NCBI GenBank assembly: GCA_016870425.1
Contig: VGBQ01000054.1
Span: 1-12,804 of the forward strand
Reading direction: 5' to 3'
Length of the DNA: 12,804 nt
From: Actinomycetota bacterium
GTDB lineage: Bacteria; Actinomycetota; Actinomycetes; S36-B12
In this document: in pieces, positions 1 through 7,683 of the stretch
How the letters are laid out: each line of letters begins with the position of its first letter
Numbering within the stretch: position 1 is the stretch's first letter
Position numbers and translations under genes: made by a program
Notes under the pieces: model-generated
Told to the model about the DNA's origin: nothing
Database searches by the model: none
Seen by the model: only the letters and a program-made list of their open reading frames with translations

Positions 1-18
1 GCGGCTTAGGCTTCGGCC

Positions 19-1479
19 ATGGCGGAGTACACCCCGATCATGTCCTCGCGCGCCGAGGGAGGCACCCCCCTGGCCGCCGCCCTCATGGCGATCGCCGAGC
101 CCCTCGCGCCGCTGGCGGCGCGCTTCGCCGAGGCCGGCCACGAATTCGCGCTCGTCGGCGGCCCGGTGCGCGACATCATGATGGGTCGCCAGGGTGCGGC
201 CAATGACCTCGATGTGACCACCGATGCCCGGCCGGAGGAGGTCCTGGAACTCCTGCGCGGCTGGGCCGATCACGTGTGGGACGTCGGCATCCGCTTCGGC
301 ACCGTCGGCGCGCTGCGCGGTGAGCATCGCCTGGAGATCACGACGTACCGCTCGGAGTCCTATGACCCGGAGTCGCGCAAGCCGGAGGTGGTCTTCGGTG
401 ACACCCTGGCCGGCGATCTCGGGCGCCGTGACTTCACCGTCAATGCCATGGCGGTGCGCTTGCCCAGCCTGGAGTTCGTCGACCTGCACGCGGGCATGCG
501 CGACCTCAGCGAGGGGATCCTGCGCACGCCGATGGCACCCGAGGAGTCATTCGGTGACGACCCGCTGCGCATGATGCGCGCGGCAAGATTCGTCTCGCAA
601 CTGGGATTCACCATCGCACCCGAGGCGCTCATCGCGATACGCGACATGGCGTCACGCCTGGAGATCGTCTCCGCGGAGCGCATCCGCGATGAACTGACGA
701 AGCTGCTCCTGGGTGCCCGCCCGCGGCAGGGACTCGCGGTGCTCGTCGACACCGGGCTCGCGGCGTACGTCCTGCCCGAGCTGCCCGCCCTGCAGTTGGA
801 GATCGACGAGCACCATCGTCACAAGGACGTCTACGAGCACTCGCTGATTGTCATGGAGCAGGCTATCGACCTCGAGACGTCGCACGAGCCGGCGTCCGGA
901 CCCGACCTGGCCCTGCGTCTGGCGGCACTGCTCCACGACATCGGCAAGCCCAAGACGCGTCGCTTCGAAGGCGACGGCGGGGTGTCGTTCCACCATCACG
1001 AGGTCGTCGGGGCGCGCATGGTGCGCAAGCGCCTCACCGCGCTGCGCTATCCCAATGACCTCATCGATGAGGTGGCGACGCTCACCGAGCTGCACCTGCG
1101 CTTCCACGGCTACGGCACCGGAGAGTGGACCGACTCGGCGGTGCGCAGGTATGTGCGCGACGCCGGTGATCAGCTCACACGCCTGCACAAGCTGACGCGT
1201 GCAGACTCCACGACACGCAATCGCAAGCGGGCTGCAGCGCTCCAGACCGCCTACGACGGGCTCGAGGCGCGCATCGCCGAGCTCGCCGCGCTGGAGGAAC
1301 TCGATGCGATCCGCCCGGATCTGGACGGCAACCAGATCATGCAGATCCTGGGCATCGGGCCCGGTCGTGAGGTCGGCGCGGCGTACAACCACCTGCTCGA
1401 GATCCGCCTGGAGCGCGGCCCGCTCGGTGAGGCAGCAGCGGAGCGAGAACTGCGCGACTGGTGGGCGTCACGCTCCTGA
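19..1479 (+). CDS. CCA tRNA nucleotidyltransferase (polymerase beta superfamily head plus HD domain)
   Basis: This 486-aa protein should add or repair the 3'-terminal CCA of tRNAs using CTP and ATP in the cytoplasm. The head domain shows the class II signature: LVGGPVRD at residues 45-52, the metal-binding DLD at 63-65, GRRDFTVNAMA at 135-145 and DDPLRMMRAARF at 180-191. An HD domain follows, with ALLHDIGKP (H306, D307) and the His cluster at 325-327. The length fits actinobacterial PcnA/Cca proteins of about 480 aa. An in-frame TAG at 7-9 limits the N-terminus. ATG 19 has no clear Shine-Dalgarno; ATG 40 is preceded by GGAG (24-27) at a long 12-nt spacing, so either start is possible. The gene converges with the minus-strand unit, leaving only 13 nt between stops. 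In other actinobacteria this gene lies near oriC, usually divergent from a NUDIX gene, which would fall outside this window. Confidence 0.95.
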   Translation: MAEYTPIMSSRAEGGTPLAAALMAIAEPLAPLAARFAEAGHEFALVGGPVRDIMMGRQGAANDLDVTTDARPEEVLELLRGWADHVWDVGIRFGTVGALRGEHRLEITTYRSESYDPESRKPEVVFGDTLAGDLGRRDFTVNAMAVRLPSLEFVDLHAGMRDLSEGILRTPMAPEESFGDDPLRMMRAARFVSQLGFTIAPEALIAIRDMASRLEIVSAERIRDELTKLLLGARPRQGLAVLVDTGLAAYVLPELPALQLEIDEHHRHKDVYEHSLIVMEQAIDLETSHEPASGPDLALRLAALLHDIGKPKTRRFEGDGGVSFHHHEVVGARMVRKRLTALRYPNDLIDEVATLTELHLRFHGYGTGEWTDSAVRRYVRDAGDQLTRLHKLTRADSTTRNRKRAAALQTAYDGLEARIAELAALEELDAIRPDLDGNQIMQILGIGPGREVGAAYNHLLEIRLERGPLGEAAAERELRDWWASRS

Positions 1480-1494
1480 GCCGGCTGCTCGGCT
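1479..1494. terminator. short hairpin between convergent stops (weak)
   Basis: AGCCG (1479-1483) pairs with CGGCT (1490-1494) across a 6-nt loop, between and slightly overlapping the stop codons of the two convergent genes. There is no T-tract and the stem is only 5 bp, so this is a weak candidate for a bidirectional terminator. Confidence 0.2.
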
Positions 1495-2749
1495 AGGCGC
1501 TGACCGGCTCCGCAGGGGCGCGCCGGCCCGCGGCAGCCCAGACCTGGATGACCGCGAGCAGGATGAGGGCGATCACCGCTGCCCAGATCGTGCGCGCGAT
1601 CGACAGGTCGTTGCCGATGACGACGATGATGCCGAAGATGACGGCCACGGCGACGCGCAGCCAGCGGGCCTGCTGCGCGACCCACGCACCCGAGGAGGTG
1701 ATGGGGCCCGCCGGCACGGTTCCCGCGACATCGCTGGCGAGGTTGTTGACCGAGGCGCGCAGCTCGACGGCCCAGCGAGCGCCGCAGAGATAGAGGCCGA
1801 CCACCATGATGATGATGCCGAGCAGGATCATCGAGTAGGCGCCGTTGTAGAGGAACTTCAGCAGTTGGTCGTAGAACACCTGCGACGCCTGGGCGAAGGG
1901 CGTGTTCTCGAGGGTGTTGACGAAGACGGACTGCCCGATGCCGAGGCCGATCACCAAGGCGACACCACCCACGGCTGCACCTCCGCCCGCCCACGCCGCC
2001 ATGCGTGGCCTGCGGCGCGCCAGTACAACGGCCAGGACGAGCAGGAGCAGAGCGATGAAGATGAGGCTGGCCGCCACGGGCGAGGTGAAGGAGTAGATCG
2101 TGCGGATCTGGGCGAGCTGGGGGGACTCGAGCAGCACGATCTGACGGTCGGCCTGGGGCACGTTGATGTTGGCCGCGGCCCCGAAGCCGCGATCGACCAG
2201 GCCCCGCTTGACCTCGTCGATGAGCACCCCGATGTCGAGGACGACCTCATCTCCTTGGAGCGTGACAGGGCCGGAATCGTTGCCCTCGAGGATCGCCATG
2301 ATGCTCTTTTGCGCCGCGACGTTGGCGAGGTCCCAGAGCTCGCGGAATTGATCGGATCGGACGAGCCGATCGACGACCTGGGCGATGAGGGAGTCGACAG
2401 CACCGGACACGATGGGGACGAGCGCCTTGAGCGCGGGGTACTCCTCGATGAGCCCGGCGAAGACCTGGTTGACGAGCGCCTCGGGATCGACCTGCTCCTC
2501 GATCTTGTCGGTGATGAAGGTCGAGATCGAGTCCTGCACCTGCTCGCTGTAGGCCAGCGGGCCCATGGTCTCGAGGTAGCGCTCCGAGTCGGTCACTGTG
2601 CGATGACCCCAGTAGGTCACCGTGCCGAGCGGCAGCAGCCCGAGCCCGAGGACCAGCGCGATGACGGCGGCGATGGAGCGTACGCCGATGTGGCGCTTGG
2701 CGGGGGCGGGTGGCTGTGCTGCCCCGGACGGTGCTGCGGTCTCGGTCAC
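1493..2749 (-). CDS. six-helix integral membrane protein of unknown function
   Basis: I recognise the general type, an actinobacterial membrane protein with one N-terminal helix, a large extracytoplasmic domain and a C-terminal helix bundle, but know no function. The 418-aa product has a Pro/Ala-rich start and a first helix at about 24-45. An external domain spans about 46-212, containing TDSERYLETMGPLA (53-66) and the segment VTLQGDEVVLDIGVLIDEV (162-180). Five more helices lie near 214-234, 245-265, 295-313, 355-370 and 378-396. The start is GTG 2749. It is the last gene of a three-gene unit and begins 9 nt after the MFS stop, so it is probably co-transcribed with it. The helix-loop-bundle layout would fit an envelope or sensing role, but nothing visible identifies a ligand or catalytic site. 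Confidence 0.88.
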   Translation of the reverse strand: MTETAAPSGAAQPPAPAKRHIGVRSIAAVIALVLGLGLLPLGTVTYWGHRTVTDSERYLETMGPLAYSEQVQDSISTFITDKIEEQVDPEALVNQVFAGLIEEYPALKALVPIVSGAVDSLIAQVVDRLVRSDQFRELWDLANVAAQKSIMAILEGNDSGPVTLQGDEVVLDIGVLIDEVKRGLVDRGFGAAANINVPQADRQIVLLESPQLAQIRTIYSFTSPVAASLIFIALLLLVLAVVLARRRPRMAAWAGGGAAVGGVALVIGLGIGQSVFVNTLENTPFAQASQVFYDQLLKFLYNGAYSMILLGIIIMVVGLYLCGARWAVELRASVNNLASDVAGTVPAGPITSSGAWVAQQARWLRVAVAVIFGIIVVIGNDLSIARTIWAAVIALILLAVIQVWAAAGRRAPAEPVSA

Positions 2750-2758
2750 GCCGGCAGC

Positions 2759-4057
2759 CTAGCCCCCTGCCAGCCGGCGCTCGCGGGCTTTGGGGCCGAT
2801 CCCGTGGTACCACGCCGCATTGCCCGCGATGACGAGCCCGACCATGACCGTGGCCACGGGGGCGATGCCGGACTCCGGACTGGTGAAGGCCACAGCCACG
2901 ACGCCCAGGACGAGTGCGATGTTGACACCGACGTCGAAGAGCGCGAAGACCCGACCGAGGTAGTCATCGTCGATCTCGCGCTGGATCAGGGTGTCGCACG
3001 CGACCTTCGACGCCTGATTGGCGAAGCCGAGCGACAGAGCCGCGATGATCAACGGCCAAAGAGCAGGGAGATACATCCCGGCGAGTGTCCCGAAGGCGAC
3101 CAGGGGCGCGGCCTGCGCGACAGCCACAACGGTCCATGGGACGTAGCCCATGCGGCGCACGCGACCGGGCGTGACGATCGCGCCGAGCAGCGCGCCCAGG
3201 CCGGCCGCCGCGGTGACGAAGGCGAACTGCCCGAGGGCCGCGTCGGGATCGCCCACGGAGTTGAGCGTGTTGCGCAGCAGCAGGAGAGCGAGCACGGTGA
3301 GCGCGCCGAAGGCCAGGCGTTGGATGATGACGACGAGGACGGCGCGACCGGCTACCGGATGCGTCGCGAGCTGCCGGAAACCCTCGCCGAGTCCCTGGAG
3401 GACGCCGAGCACGGAGTTGCGCACCGTGTCCTCGTCGGGTCCCAGTCGGTCCTTCGCCATGCGGGTCGCCAGGAGGGCGGCGACGACGTACGCCGCGATC
3501 GCACTGGCGAGCACGATGACGCTGCCGGTGTCGCCACCGCCGGCCACCGCGCGGATGACCACGCCGGCGAGGCCGCCCGCGACGACCGCCATGGTGCCGG
3601 CCGTCGGCGAGAGGGCGTTGGCGGTGACGAGCAGAGGCCCGTCGACGACGTGCGGCAGCGACGCCGCGAGCCCGGCGAGTACGAATCTCGCGACGCCGAG
3701 CACGAGCAGCACGCTGACGGCGAGGTCGAGCCCGTCGTGGCGCATCCACACGAGCACGGCGACCCCGATGACGAGCGCTCCGCGCAGGAGGTTGGCGTAG
3801 ACCAGCACCTGCTGGCGCCGCCACTCATCGAGGAAGACACCCGCGAAGGGTCCGATGAGCGAGTAGGGCAGGAAGAGCACGGCGAAGGCACCCGCCACCG
3901 ATGCGGCCGTCGGCTGGCGCTCAGGGGAGAAGAGCACGAAGGTCGCGAGCGCCGCCTGCAGCAGGCCATCGCCGAACTGTCCGGCCAGGCGGACGGAGAA
4001 GAGCCGCCGGAAGTCACGGACGGCGAGGACAGCGCGCAGATTGCCCAGTGCCGCCAC
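2759..4057 (-). CDS. MFS transporter, 12-helix EntS/drug-efflux-like
   Basis: This 432-aa hydrophobic protein has about 12 transmembrane helices and belongs to the major facilitator superfamily. Residues 73-81 (GVFLDEWRR) match the loop 2-3 motif A pattern GxxxDxxxRR. The N-terminus (FRRLFSVRLAGQFGDGLLQ) resembles the exporter branch that includes EntS and mycobacterial Tap-like pumps. It is most likely a proton-driven exporter; the substrate cannot be read from sequence. The start is GTG 4057, lying 9 nt after the TAG of the aldo/keto reductase gene, with only a poor Shine-Dalgarno upstream. The next gene again begins 9 nt after its stop, so translation within the unit is probably coupled. 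The helix-rich content makes the long opposite-strand reading frames over this gene shadows. Confidence 0.92.
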   Translation of the reverse strand: MAALGNLRAVLAVRDFRRLFSVRLAGQFGDGLLQAALATFVLFSPERQPTAASVAGAFAVLFLPYSLIGPFAGVFLDEWRRQQVLVYANLLRGALVIGVAVLVWMRHDGLDLAVSVLLVLGVARFVLAGLAASLPHVVDGPLLVTANALSPTAGTMAVVAGGLAGVVIRAVAGGGDTGSVIVLASAIAAYVVAALLATRMAKDRLGPDEDTVRNSVLGVLQGLGEGFRQLATHPVAGRAVLVVIIQRLAFGALTVLALLLLRNTLNSVGDPDAALGQFAFVTAAAGLGALLGAIVTPGRVRRMGYVPWTVVAVAQAAPLVAFGTLAGMYLPALWPLIIAALSLGFANQASKVACDTLIQREIDDDYLGRVFALFDVGVNIALVLGVVAVAFTSPESGIAPVATVMVGLVIAGNAAWYHGIGPKARERRLAGG

Positions 4058-4066
4058 GGGTAGAGG

Positions 4067-4897
4067 CTATGCCTGGTTGAACTCGTCGGGGTTGGGGCCG
4101 GTACGCCGACCCGACTCCAGCGTGGCGATGGCGGCCATGTCGGCGTCGTCGAGCACGAAGTCGAAGACGTCGATGTTCTGCTGGATGCGCGCGGGTGTGA
4201 CCGACTTCGGCAGCACGATGTTGCCGAGTTGCAGGCTCCAGCGCACCATCACCTGGGCCGGTGTCTTGCCGTGCTTCGCCGCGACCTCGCCGATGACCGG
4301 GTTGTCGATGAGCTGGCCGGACCCGAGCGGGCTCCACGCCTCGGTCGTGATGCCGAGGCGGGCGTCGATGTCGCGCAACTGCGTCTGCGGCAGCCAGGGA
4401 TGCATTTCGATCTGGTTGATGGCGGGGATGACACCGGTCTCGTCGATGATCTTGCGTAGGTGGGCCTCGTGGAAGTTGGAGACGCCGATGGAGCGGGCGC
4501 GGCCCTCCTCGCGCAGGCGGATGAGCGCACGCCACGAGTCGAGGTAGAGATCGCGAGCCGGGGTGGGCCAGTGGACGAGGTAGAGGTCGACCTCATCGAT
4601 GCCGAGGAGCCCCGTGCTCGTGTCGAAGGCGCGCAGGGTCTGGTCGTAGCCCTGGTCGGTGTTCCACACCTTGGTGGTGACGAAGATGTCGTCGCGGTCC
4701 AGGCCGCTGCGTCGCAGCGCCTCGCCGACGCCGCGCTCGTTCTCGTAGACGCACGCCGTGTCGATGTGCCGGTAGCCCGCCTCGAGCGCCGTGAGGGTCG
4801 CGTCGACGACGACATCGTCGGGCACCTGCCAGACACCGAATCCGATCACGGGGATCGAGCGTCCGTCGTTCATCTCGACGAGTGGGGCGAAGGCCAT
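4067..4897 (-). CDS. aldo/keto reductase (2,5-diketo-D-gluconate reductase-like)
   Basis: This 276-aa NADPH-dependent oxidoreductase has the (beta/alpha)8 aldo/keto reductase fold. The full catalytic tetrad is present: D46 in HIDTACVYENE, Y51, K76 in VTTKVWN and H109 in YLVHWP. The cofactor-binding segment LPKSVTPARIQQN runs from residue 229, with K231, S232 and R237. SIGVSNF (136-142) and NQIEMHPWL (161-169) are family hallmarks. The closest described group is AKR5 (DkgA/DkgB), which reduces 2,5-diketo-gluconate, methylglyoxal and other small aldehydes or ketones; the true substrate is not predictable. ATG 4897 is chosen over an upstream in-frame extension to 5011 because GGGAG lies 5 nt before it and the family fold begins there. 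It is the first gene of the minus-strand unit and is divergent from the DUF5522 gene. Confidence 0.93.
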   Translation of the reverse strand: MAFAPLVEMNDGRSIPVIGFGVWQVPDDVVVDATLTALEAGYRHIDTACVYENERGVGEALRRSGLDRDDIFVTTKVWNTDQGYDQTLRAFDTSTGLLGIDEVDLYLVHWPTPARDLYLDSWRALIRLREEGRARSIGVSNFHEAHLRKIIDETGVIPAINQIEMHPWLPQTQLRDIDARLGITTEAWSPLGSGQLIDNPVIGEVAAKHGKTPAQVMVRWSLQLGNIVLPKSVTPARIQQNIDVFDFVLDDADMAAIATLESGRRTGPNPDEFNQA

Positions 4898-4902
4898 GAT
4901 GA

Positions 4903-4907
4903 CTCCC
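4903..4907 (-). promoter_or_regulatory. Shine-Dalgarno that decides the aldo/keto reductase start
   Basis: GGGAG on the minus strand ends 5 nt before ATG 4897. No comparable site precedes the longer in-frame start at 5011, which would also extend into the neighbouring divergent gene. Confidence 0.7.
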
Positions 4908-4963
4908 GGGGGTGCGGCGAAGGCGTTAGTCTCGCAGGATTCGCCGTGCCGCACGACCCGACC

Positions 4964-4969
4964 TACAGT
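4964..4969 (+). promoter_or_regulatory. -10 box for a leaderless DUF5522 transcript
   Basis: TACAGT matches the TAnnnT -10 pattern and ends 6 nt before GTG 4976, which has no Shine-Dalgarno. This spacing puts the transcription start at or next to the start codon, as in actinobacterial leaderless mRNAs. No good -35 box is visible. Confidence 0.55.
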
Positions 4970-4975
4970 CTTCGG

Positions 4976-5200
4976 GTGTCCATCTCCGACCGTCCGCTCA
5001 CGCAGCCGCACCCCTCACGGCTATCGCCATCGCACCCGGCGCGCGGTCACATCCTGGCCGCCCACGAGTCTGCGATGGCCGCGGGCGAGCCCGGATACGC
5101 CGACCCGGTGACCGGCTTCTACGTGATGACCGCGCAGACCCATGCCCAGCGCGGCTTCTGCTGCGACAACGGCTGCCGGCACTGCCCCTACCTTGACTGA
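4976..5200 (+). CDS. DUF5522 family small Cys-rich protein
   Basis: This 74-aa protein matches what I recall of the DUF5522 family: a middle segment HILAAHESAMAAGEPGYADP (25-44) and a C-terminal block GFCCDNGCRHCPY (60-72). The four cysteines C62, C63, C67 and C70, with H69, could bind a metal, but the function is unknown. GTG 4976 is chosen because a -10-like TACAGT sits 6 nt upstream and the family's usual size is about 60-80 aa. The reading frame is open further upstream to 4460, but that stretch is antisense to the reductase gene and is a shadow. The gene ends 73 nt before the DUF5318 gene, another small Cys-containing protein on the same strand. Confidence 0.85.
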   Translation: MSISDRPLTQPHPSRLSPSHPARGHILAAHESAMAAGEPGYADPVTGFYVMTAQTHAQRGFCCDNGCRHCPYLD

Positions 5201-5260
5201 CCCACCGGCAGACGGTGCGGGCGTCCACAGGGATCGCGCGCATCACCCGCCACTCTGACC

Positions 5261-5266
5261 TAGGGT
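5261..5266 (+). promoter_or_regulatory. -10 box for a leaderless DUF5318 transcript
   Basis: TAGGGT is followed by exactly 7 nt and then ATG 5274, the classical arrangement for a leaderless actinobacterial start. There is no Shine-Dalgarno. This favours ATG 5274 over the in-frame GTG at 5265, which overlaps the -10 box. Confidence 0.65.
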
Positions 5267-5273
5267 GGCGTCC

Positions 5274-5792
5274 ATGGCCGAGCCCCGATCCACGCAGCCG
5301 CGAGGCGCGCGCGTGCGGGGCGAGCGCGGCAGGCCCAAGCCTGAGCGCGCAGCGCCGGAGGAGGTCGACGATCCGGCGGCCCCTCGGCGCGTGGTCAACT
5401 ACGCCCTGCAGCGGCGCTCGGTGCTCCGCGGGCTCTACGGCGGACAGGCCTTCAACGGGTTCGACATCTGCGACGCCGATCCCTATCTCCTGCGCGCCGC
5501 GCGCTTCCACGGCGTGGTGACGCAGGATCCGTGCCCGGTCTGCCGGGTGACGGAAGGCGCCGAGACGCTCACTCACGTCACCTATGTCTATGGCGATCAG
5601 CTCGGTCACATCGCCGGCTCGGCTATCGACCCTGCTCGCCTGCCGGATATGGCCCAGGACTACGGCGAATTCCGCGTCTACGTCGTCGAGGTGTGCCCGG
5701 CGTGCCACTGGAACCATCTGGTCACGAGCTACGTGCTCGGCGACGGCCGGCCTCGCAAGGCTCCAGCCAAGCCGCGCGACCTGCTCGACTGA
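5274..5792 (+). CDS. DUF5318 family protein (Rv0049-like), two CxxC pairs
   Basis: This 172-aa protein has a basic, Pro/Arg-rich, probably disordered N-terminus (1-38). The conserved DUF5318 core follows, with VNYALQRRSVLRGLYGG (41-57), DICDADPYLLRAARFHG (64-80), PCPVC (86-90) and VEVCPACHWNHLVTSYVLG (138-156). It closely resembles my memory of mycobacterial Rv0049. The pairs C87/C90 and C141/C144, with H145 and H148, suggest a zinc-ribbon-like metal site. The function is unknown. In mycobacteria the gene directly precedes ponA1 and Rv0051; here the PBP and GT87 genes follow but a divergent exporter gene lies between. ATG 5274 is preferred because of the leaderless -10 geometry. The gene is convergent with the DHA2 exporter, and a large palindrome lies between the two. 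Confidence 0.9.
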   Translation: MAEPRSTQPRGARVRGERGRPKPERAAPEEVDDPAAPRRVVNYALQRRSVLRGLYGGQAFNGFDICDADPYLLRAARFHGVVTQDPCPVCRVTEGAETLTHVTYVYGDQLGHIAGSAIDPARLPDMAQDYGEFRVYVVEVCPACHWNHLVTSYVLGDGRPRKAPAKPRDLLD

Positions 5793-5794
5793 GG

Positions 5795-5843
5795 GTTCTG
5801 TGGTCGAGATGTGCCACCCGGTGGCACTTTCCGACCACAGAAC
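5795..5843. terminator. large two-part palindrome between convergent genes
   Basis: The outer arms GTTCTGTGGTCG (5795-5806) and CGACCACAGAAC (5832-5843) are perfect complements. The inner arms GTGCCAC (5811-5817) and GTGGCAC (5821-5827) are also perfect, around a 3-nt loop. The two stems are separated by a 4-by-4 mismatched internal loop (AGAT / TTTC). The element fills the gap between the DUF5318 stop and the DHA2 stop, so it is probably a bidirectional intrinsic terminator without a T-tract. It may also be a member of a dispersed intergenic repeat family. Confidence 0.75.
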
Positions 5844-5848
5844 GGTGA

Positions 5849-7504
5849 CTAGGTCGAGGCCGGCACCTTCTGGTCTTCCTCCTCTTCATCGCGCCGTCGG
5901 TCGGCGGGCAGCCCGAACGAAGCGAGAAGGCCGATCACCATGGCTCCGCCGGCGAACGCCGCCATGATCTGCACCGCGCGCGTGTAGGACTGCTTCGCCT
6001 CATTGGCGACATCGGACATTCCGGGCTGCTGCTCCAGCGGGATGATCGCCTCGCCCGAAGTGTCGACGACCTCATCGACGATCTGGGTGCGCTGCTCCTC
6101 GGAGATCTGCGGCTGATTGACCGCGAGGTCGTTGCTCAGCGCGAGGCCGAGCGACACGAAGAGCACGGTGCCGAGCATCGCGGAGCCCAGGGTGGATCCG
6201 ACCTGGCGCAGCGTCGAGGTCACGGACGATGCACCACCCGAGCGCTGCGGCGGCACGTCGGAGAGGATGACGTTGGTCAGCTGGGCGCTGTCAAAGCCCA
6301 CCCCGATGCCGTAGACGAAGAGCGGGATTGCCATCCACCACGCGGACCGGTCCACGCTGATGGTCAGCATCACTCCGATGATGCCGACGATCTCCAACAC
6401 CATGCCCAGGCGTACGACGCGCGTCGATCCCAGGGCTGCCGACACATGCCGGGCCGCACCGCCGGCTAGCACCGCGCCGATGCCGAGGATGGCCAGCAGC
6501 GCACCGGTCTGCAGAGCACTGAAGCCCTGCACCGACTGCAGCCACAGCGGCAGCGCGAAGAGCACTCCGAATTCGCCGAGTGACACGAGAGTTGCCACGA
6601 CGTTGCCATAGCCGTAGCGGCGGATGCGGAAGAGCGACAGGTCCATGAGCACGCTCTTGCCCGCCTTGGCCCGCCGCGATTGCGACACGAGGAAGACGGC
6701 GATCAGGAGTGCACCGATCGCAAGTGCGATGGGCACGGGTGACAGGTCGCCGGCCGTCAGCGCGATGGGGCCCAGATCCCAGGTCGTGATGAGTGTCCAC
6801 CAGCCAAGTGCCTGGCCCTCGATGAGGCCGAAGACGATCAGCCCGAGGCCGACCGACGACGTGATGACGCCGCCCACATCGAGCCTGCGCCGATCCTCCC
6901 CTTTGGACTCGACGATGACGAACCACACCATGACGAGGCTGATGAGCCCGAGGGGCACATTGATGTAGAACGCCCATCTCCAGGAGGCGACGTCGGCGAG
7001 CCACCCGCCGAGCAGGGGTCCGAAGGCCGCCATGCCACCGAAGACCGCGCCCCACAGGCCGAAGGCCGCGGCACGCATCGGCCCCCGGAAGTTGACGTTG
7101 ATGATCGCCATCGATGTCGGCAGCATCATCGCGCCGCCTACGGCCTCGCCCGCGCGGGCGAGGATGAGCATGTCACCGCTTTGGGCAGCGCCGGCGAGCA
7201 GATTGAAGGCGATGAAGATCGCGGTGCCGAGCATGAACATCCGCTTGCGGCCGATGCGATCTGACAGCACCCCGAAGGTGATGAGCAGTGCCGCGAAGAC
7301 CAGCGAGTAGATTGATGTCACCCACAGCACCGATGTCCGGTCGATGCTCAGGTCCTGCACGATCGTGGGGATCAGGACGTTGACGATGCTGCCCTCAAGC
7401 ACGATGAGGGATACGCCGAGCAGGAGCGCGACAAGCGCGAGCCACGGCCGCGCCTGGGTCCCCGCTTCGGGGGCCTGTAACTGCTTGGTCATCACTGCCC
7501 CCAT
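5849..7504 (-). CDS. DHA2 (EmrB/QacA) family MFS multidrug exporter, 14 helices
   Basis: This 551-aa protein is the expected size for the 14-helix DHA2 drug:H+ antiporters. Motif A appears as GVLSDRIGRKRMF (78-90). The antiporter motif C region runs from about 147 to 176 and includes GPLLGGWLADVASWRWAFYI (162-181), typical of EmrB/QacA. A long extracytoplasmic loop (about 459-515) precedes the last helix, and the cytoplasmic tail is acidic (RRDEEEEDQ). It probably exports hydrophobic or cationic compounds; the substrate is unknown. Candidate starts are ATG 7504, GTG 7495 and ATG 7492; the last has a G-rich stretch just upstream. It is divergent from the PBP gene across 191 bp and convergent with DUF5318, so it stands alone. 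It interrupts the DUF5318-PBP order seen in mycobacteria. Confidence 0.94.
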   Translation of the reverse strand: MGAVMTKQLQAPEAGTQARPWLALVALLLGVSLIVLEGSIVNVLIPTIVQDLSIDRTSVLWVTSIYSLVFAALLITFGVLSDRIGRKRMFMLGTAIFIAFNLLAGAAQSGDMLILARAGEAVGGAMMLPTSMAIINVNFRGPMRAAAFGLWGAVFGGMAAFGPLLGGWLADVASWRWAFYINVPLGLISLVMVWFVIVESKGEDRRRLDVGGVITSSVGLGLIVFGLIEGQALGWWTLITTWDLGPIALTAGDLSPVPIALAIGALLIAVFLVSQSRRAKAGKSVLMDLSLFRIRRYGYGNVVATLVSLGEFGVLFALPLWLQSVQGFSALQTGALLAILGIGAVLAGGAARHVSAALGSTRVVRLGMVLEIVGIIGVMLTISVDRSAWWMAIPLFVYGIGVGFDSAQLTNVILSDVPPQRSGGASSVTSTLRQVGSTLGSAMLGTVLFVSLGLALSNDLAVNQPQISEEQRTQIVDEVVDTSGEAIIPLEQQPGMSDVANEAKQSYTRAVQIMAAFAGGAMVIGLLASFGLPADRRRDEEEEDQKVPAST

Positions 7505-7515
7505 CTCTGATCACG

Positions 7516-7536
7516 CGCGATCGCGGGGCGACGCTA
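7516..7536 (-). promoter_or_regulatory. possible promoter and operator of the DHA2 exporter
   Basis: On the minus strand TAGCGT (7531-7536) fits TAnnnT and predicts a transcription start near 7524. The perfect 10-bp palindrome CGCGATCGCG (7516-7525) lies on that start. A dimeric repressor such as a TetR- or MarR-type regulator often binds there for drug exporters. CG-rich palindromes are common in this DNA, no clear -35 is visible and no regulator gene is adjacent, so the call is tentative. Confidence 0.3.
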
Positions 7537-7683
7537 CCGCGCCCCCACCCCCCTCCTGGCTGGTCCGGGCTCCCAGGGCGTGGAACGCATGCGATCGATC
7601 GGCGTCCCATCGCGGCGTGCCGTTGCCTCTGGGGCCCCTGGGACGCGTGATCATGGAAGGCCGCCGATCTCGGGGGTCGAGCG

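Noticed and set aside
1199..4063. Very long plus-strand reading frame (954 codons)
   Set aside because: It is antisense to three well-supported genes and overlaps the end of the CCA enzyme. Its product is a low-complexity, charged Asp/Glu/Arg/Gly string, typical of a shadow frame in GC-rich DNA.
4460..4975. Upstream extension of the DUF5522 frame
   Set aside because: The extension is antisense to the aldo/keto reductase and outside the family's usual size. The -10 box and GTG at 4976 explain the real start.
7571..7645. Spaced CCCAGGG / CCCTGGG pair upstream of the PBP gene
   Set aside because: About 8 bp of pairing across some 60 nt of GC-rich DNA is expected by chance, and it shows no link to a promoter.
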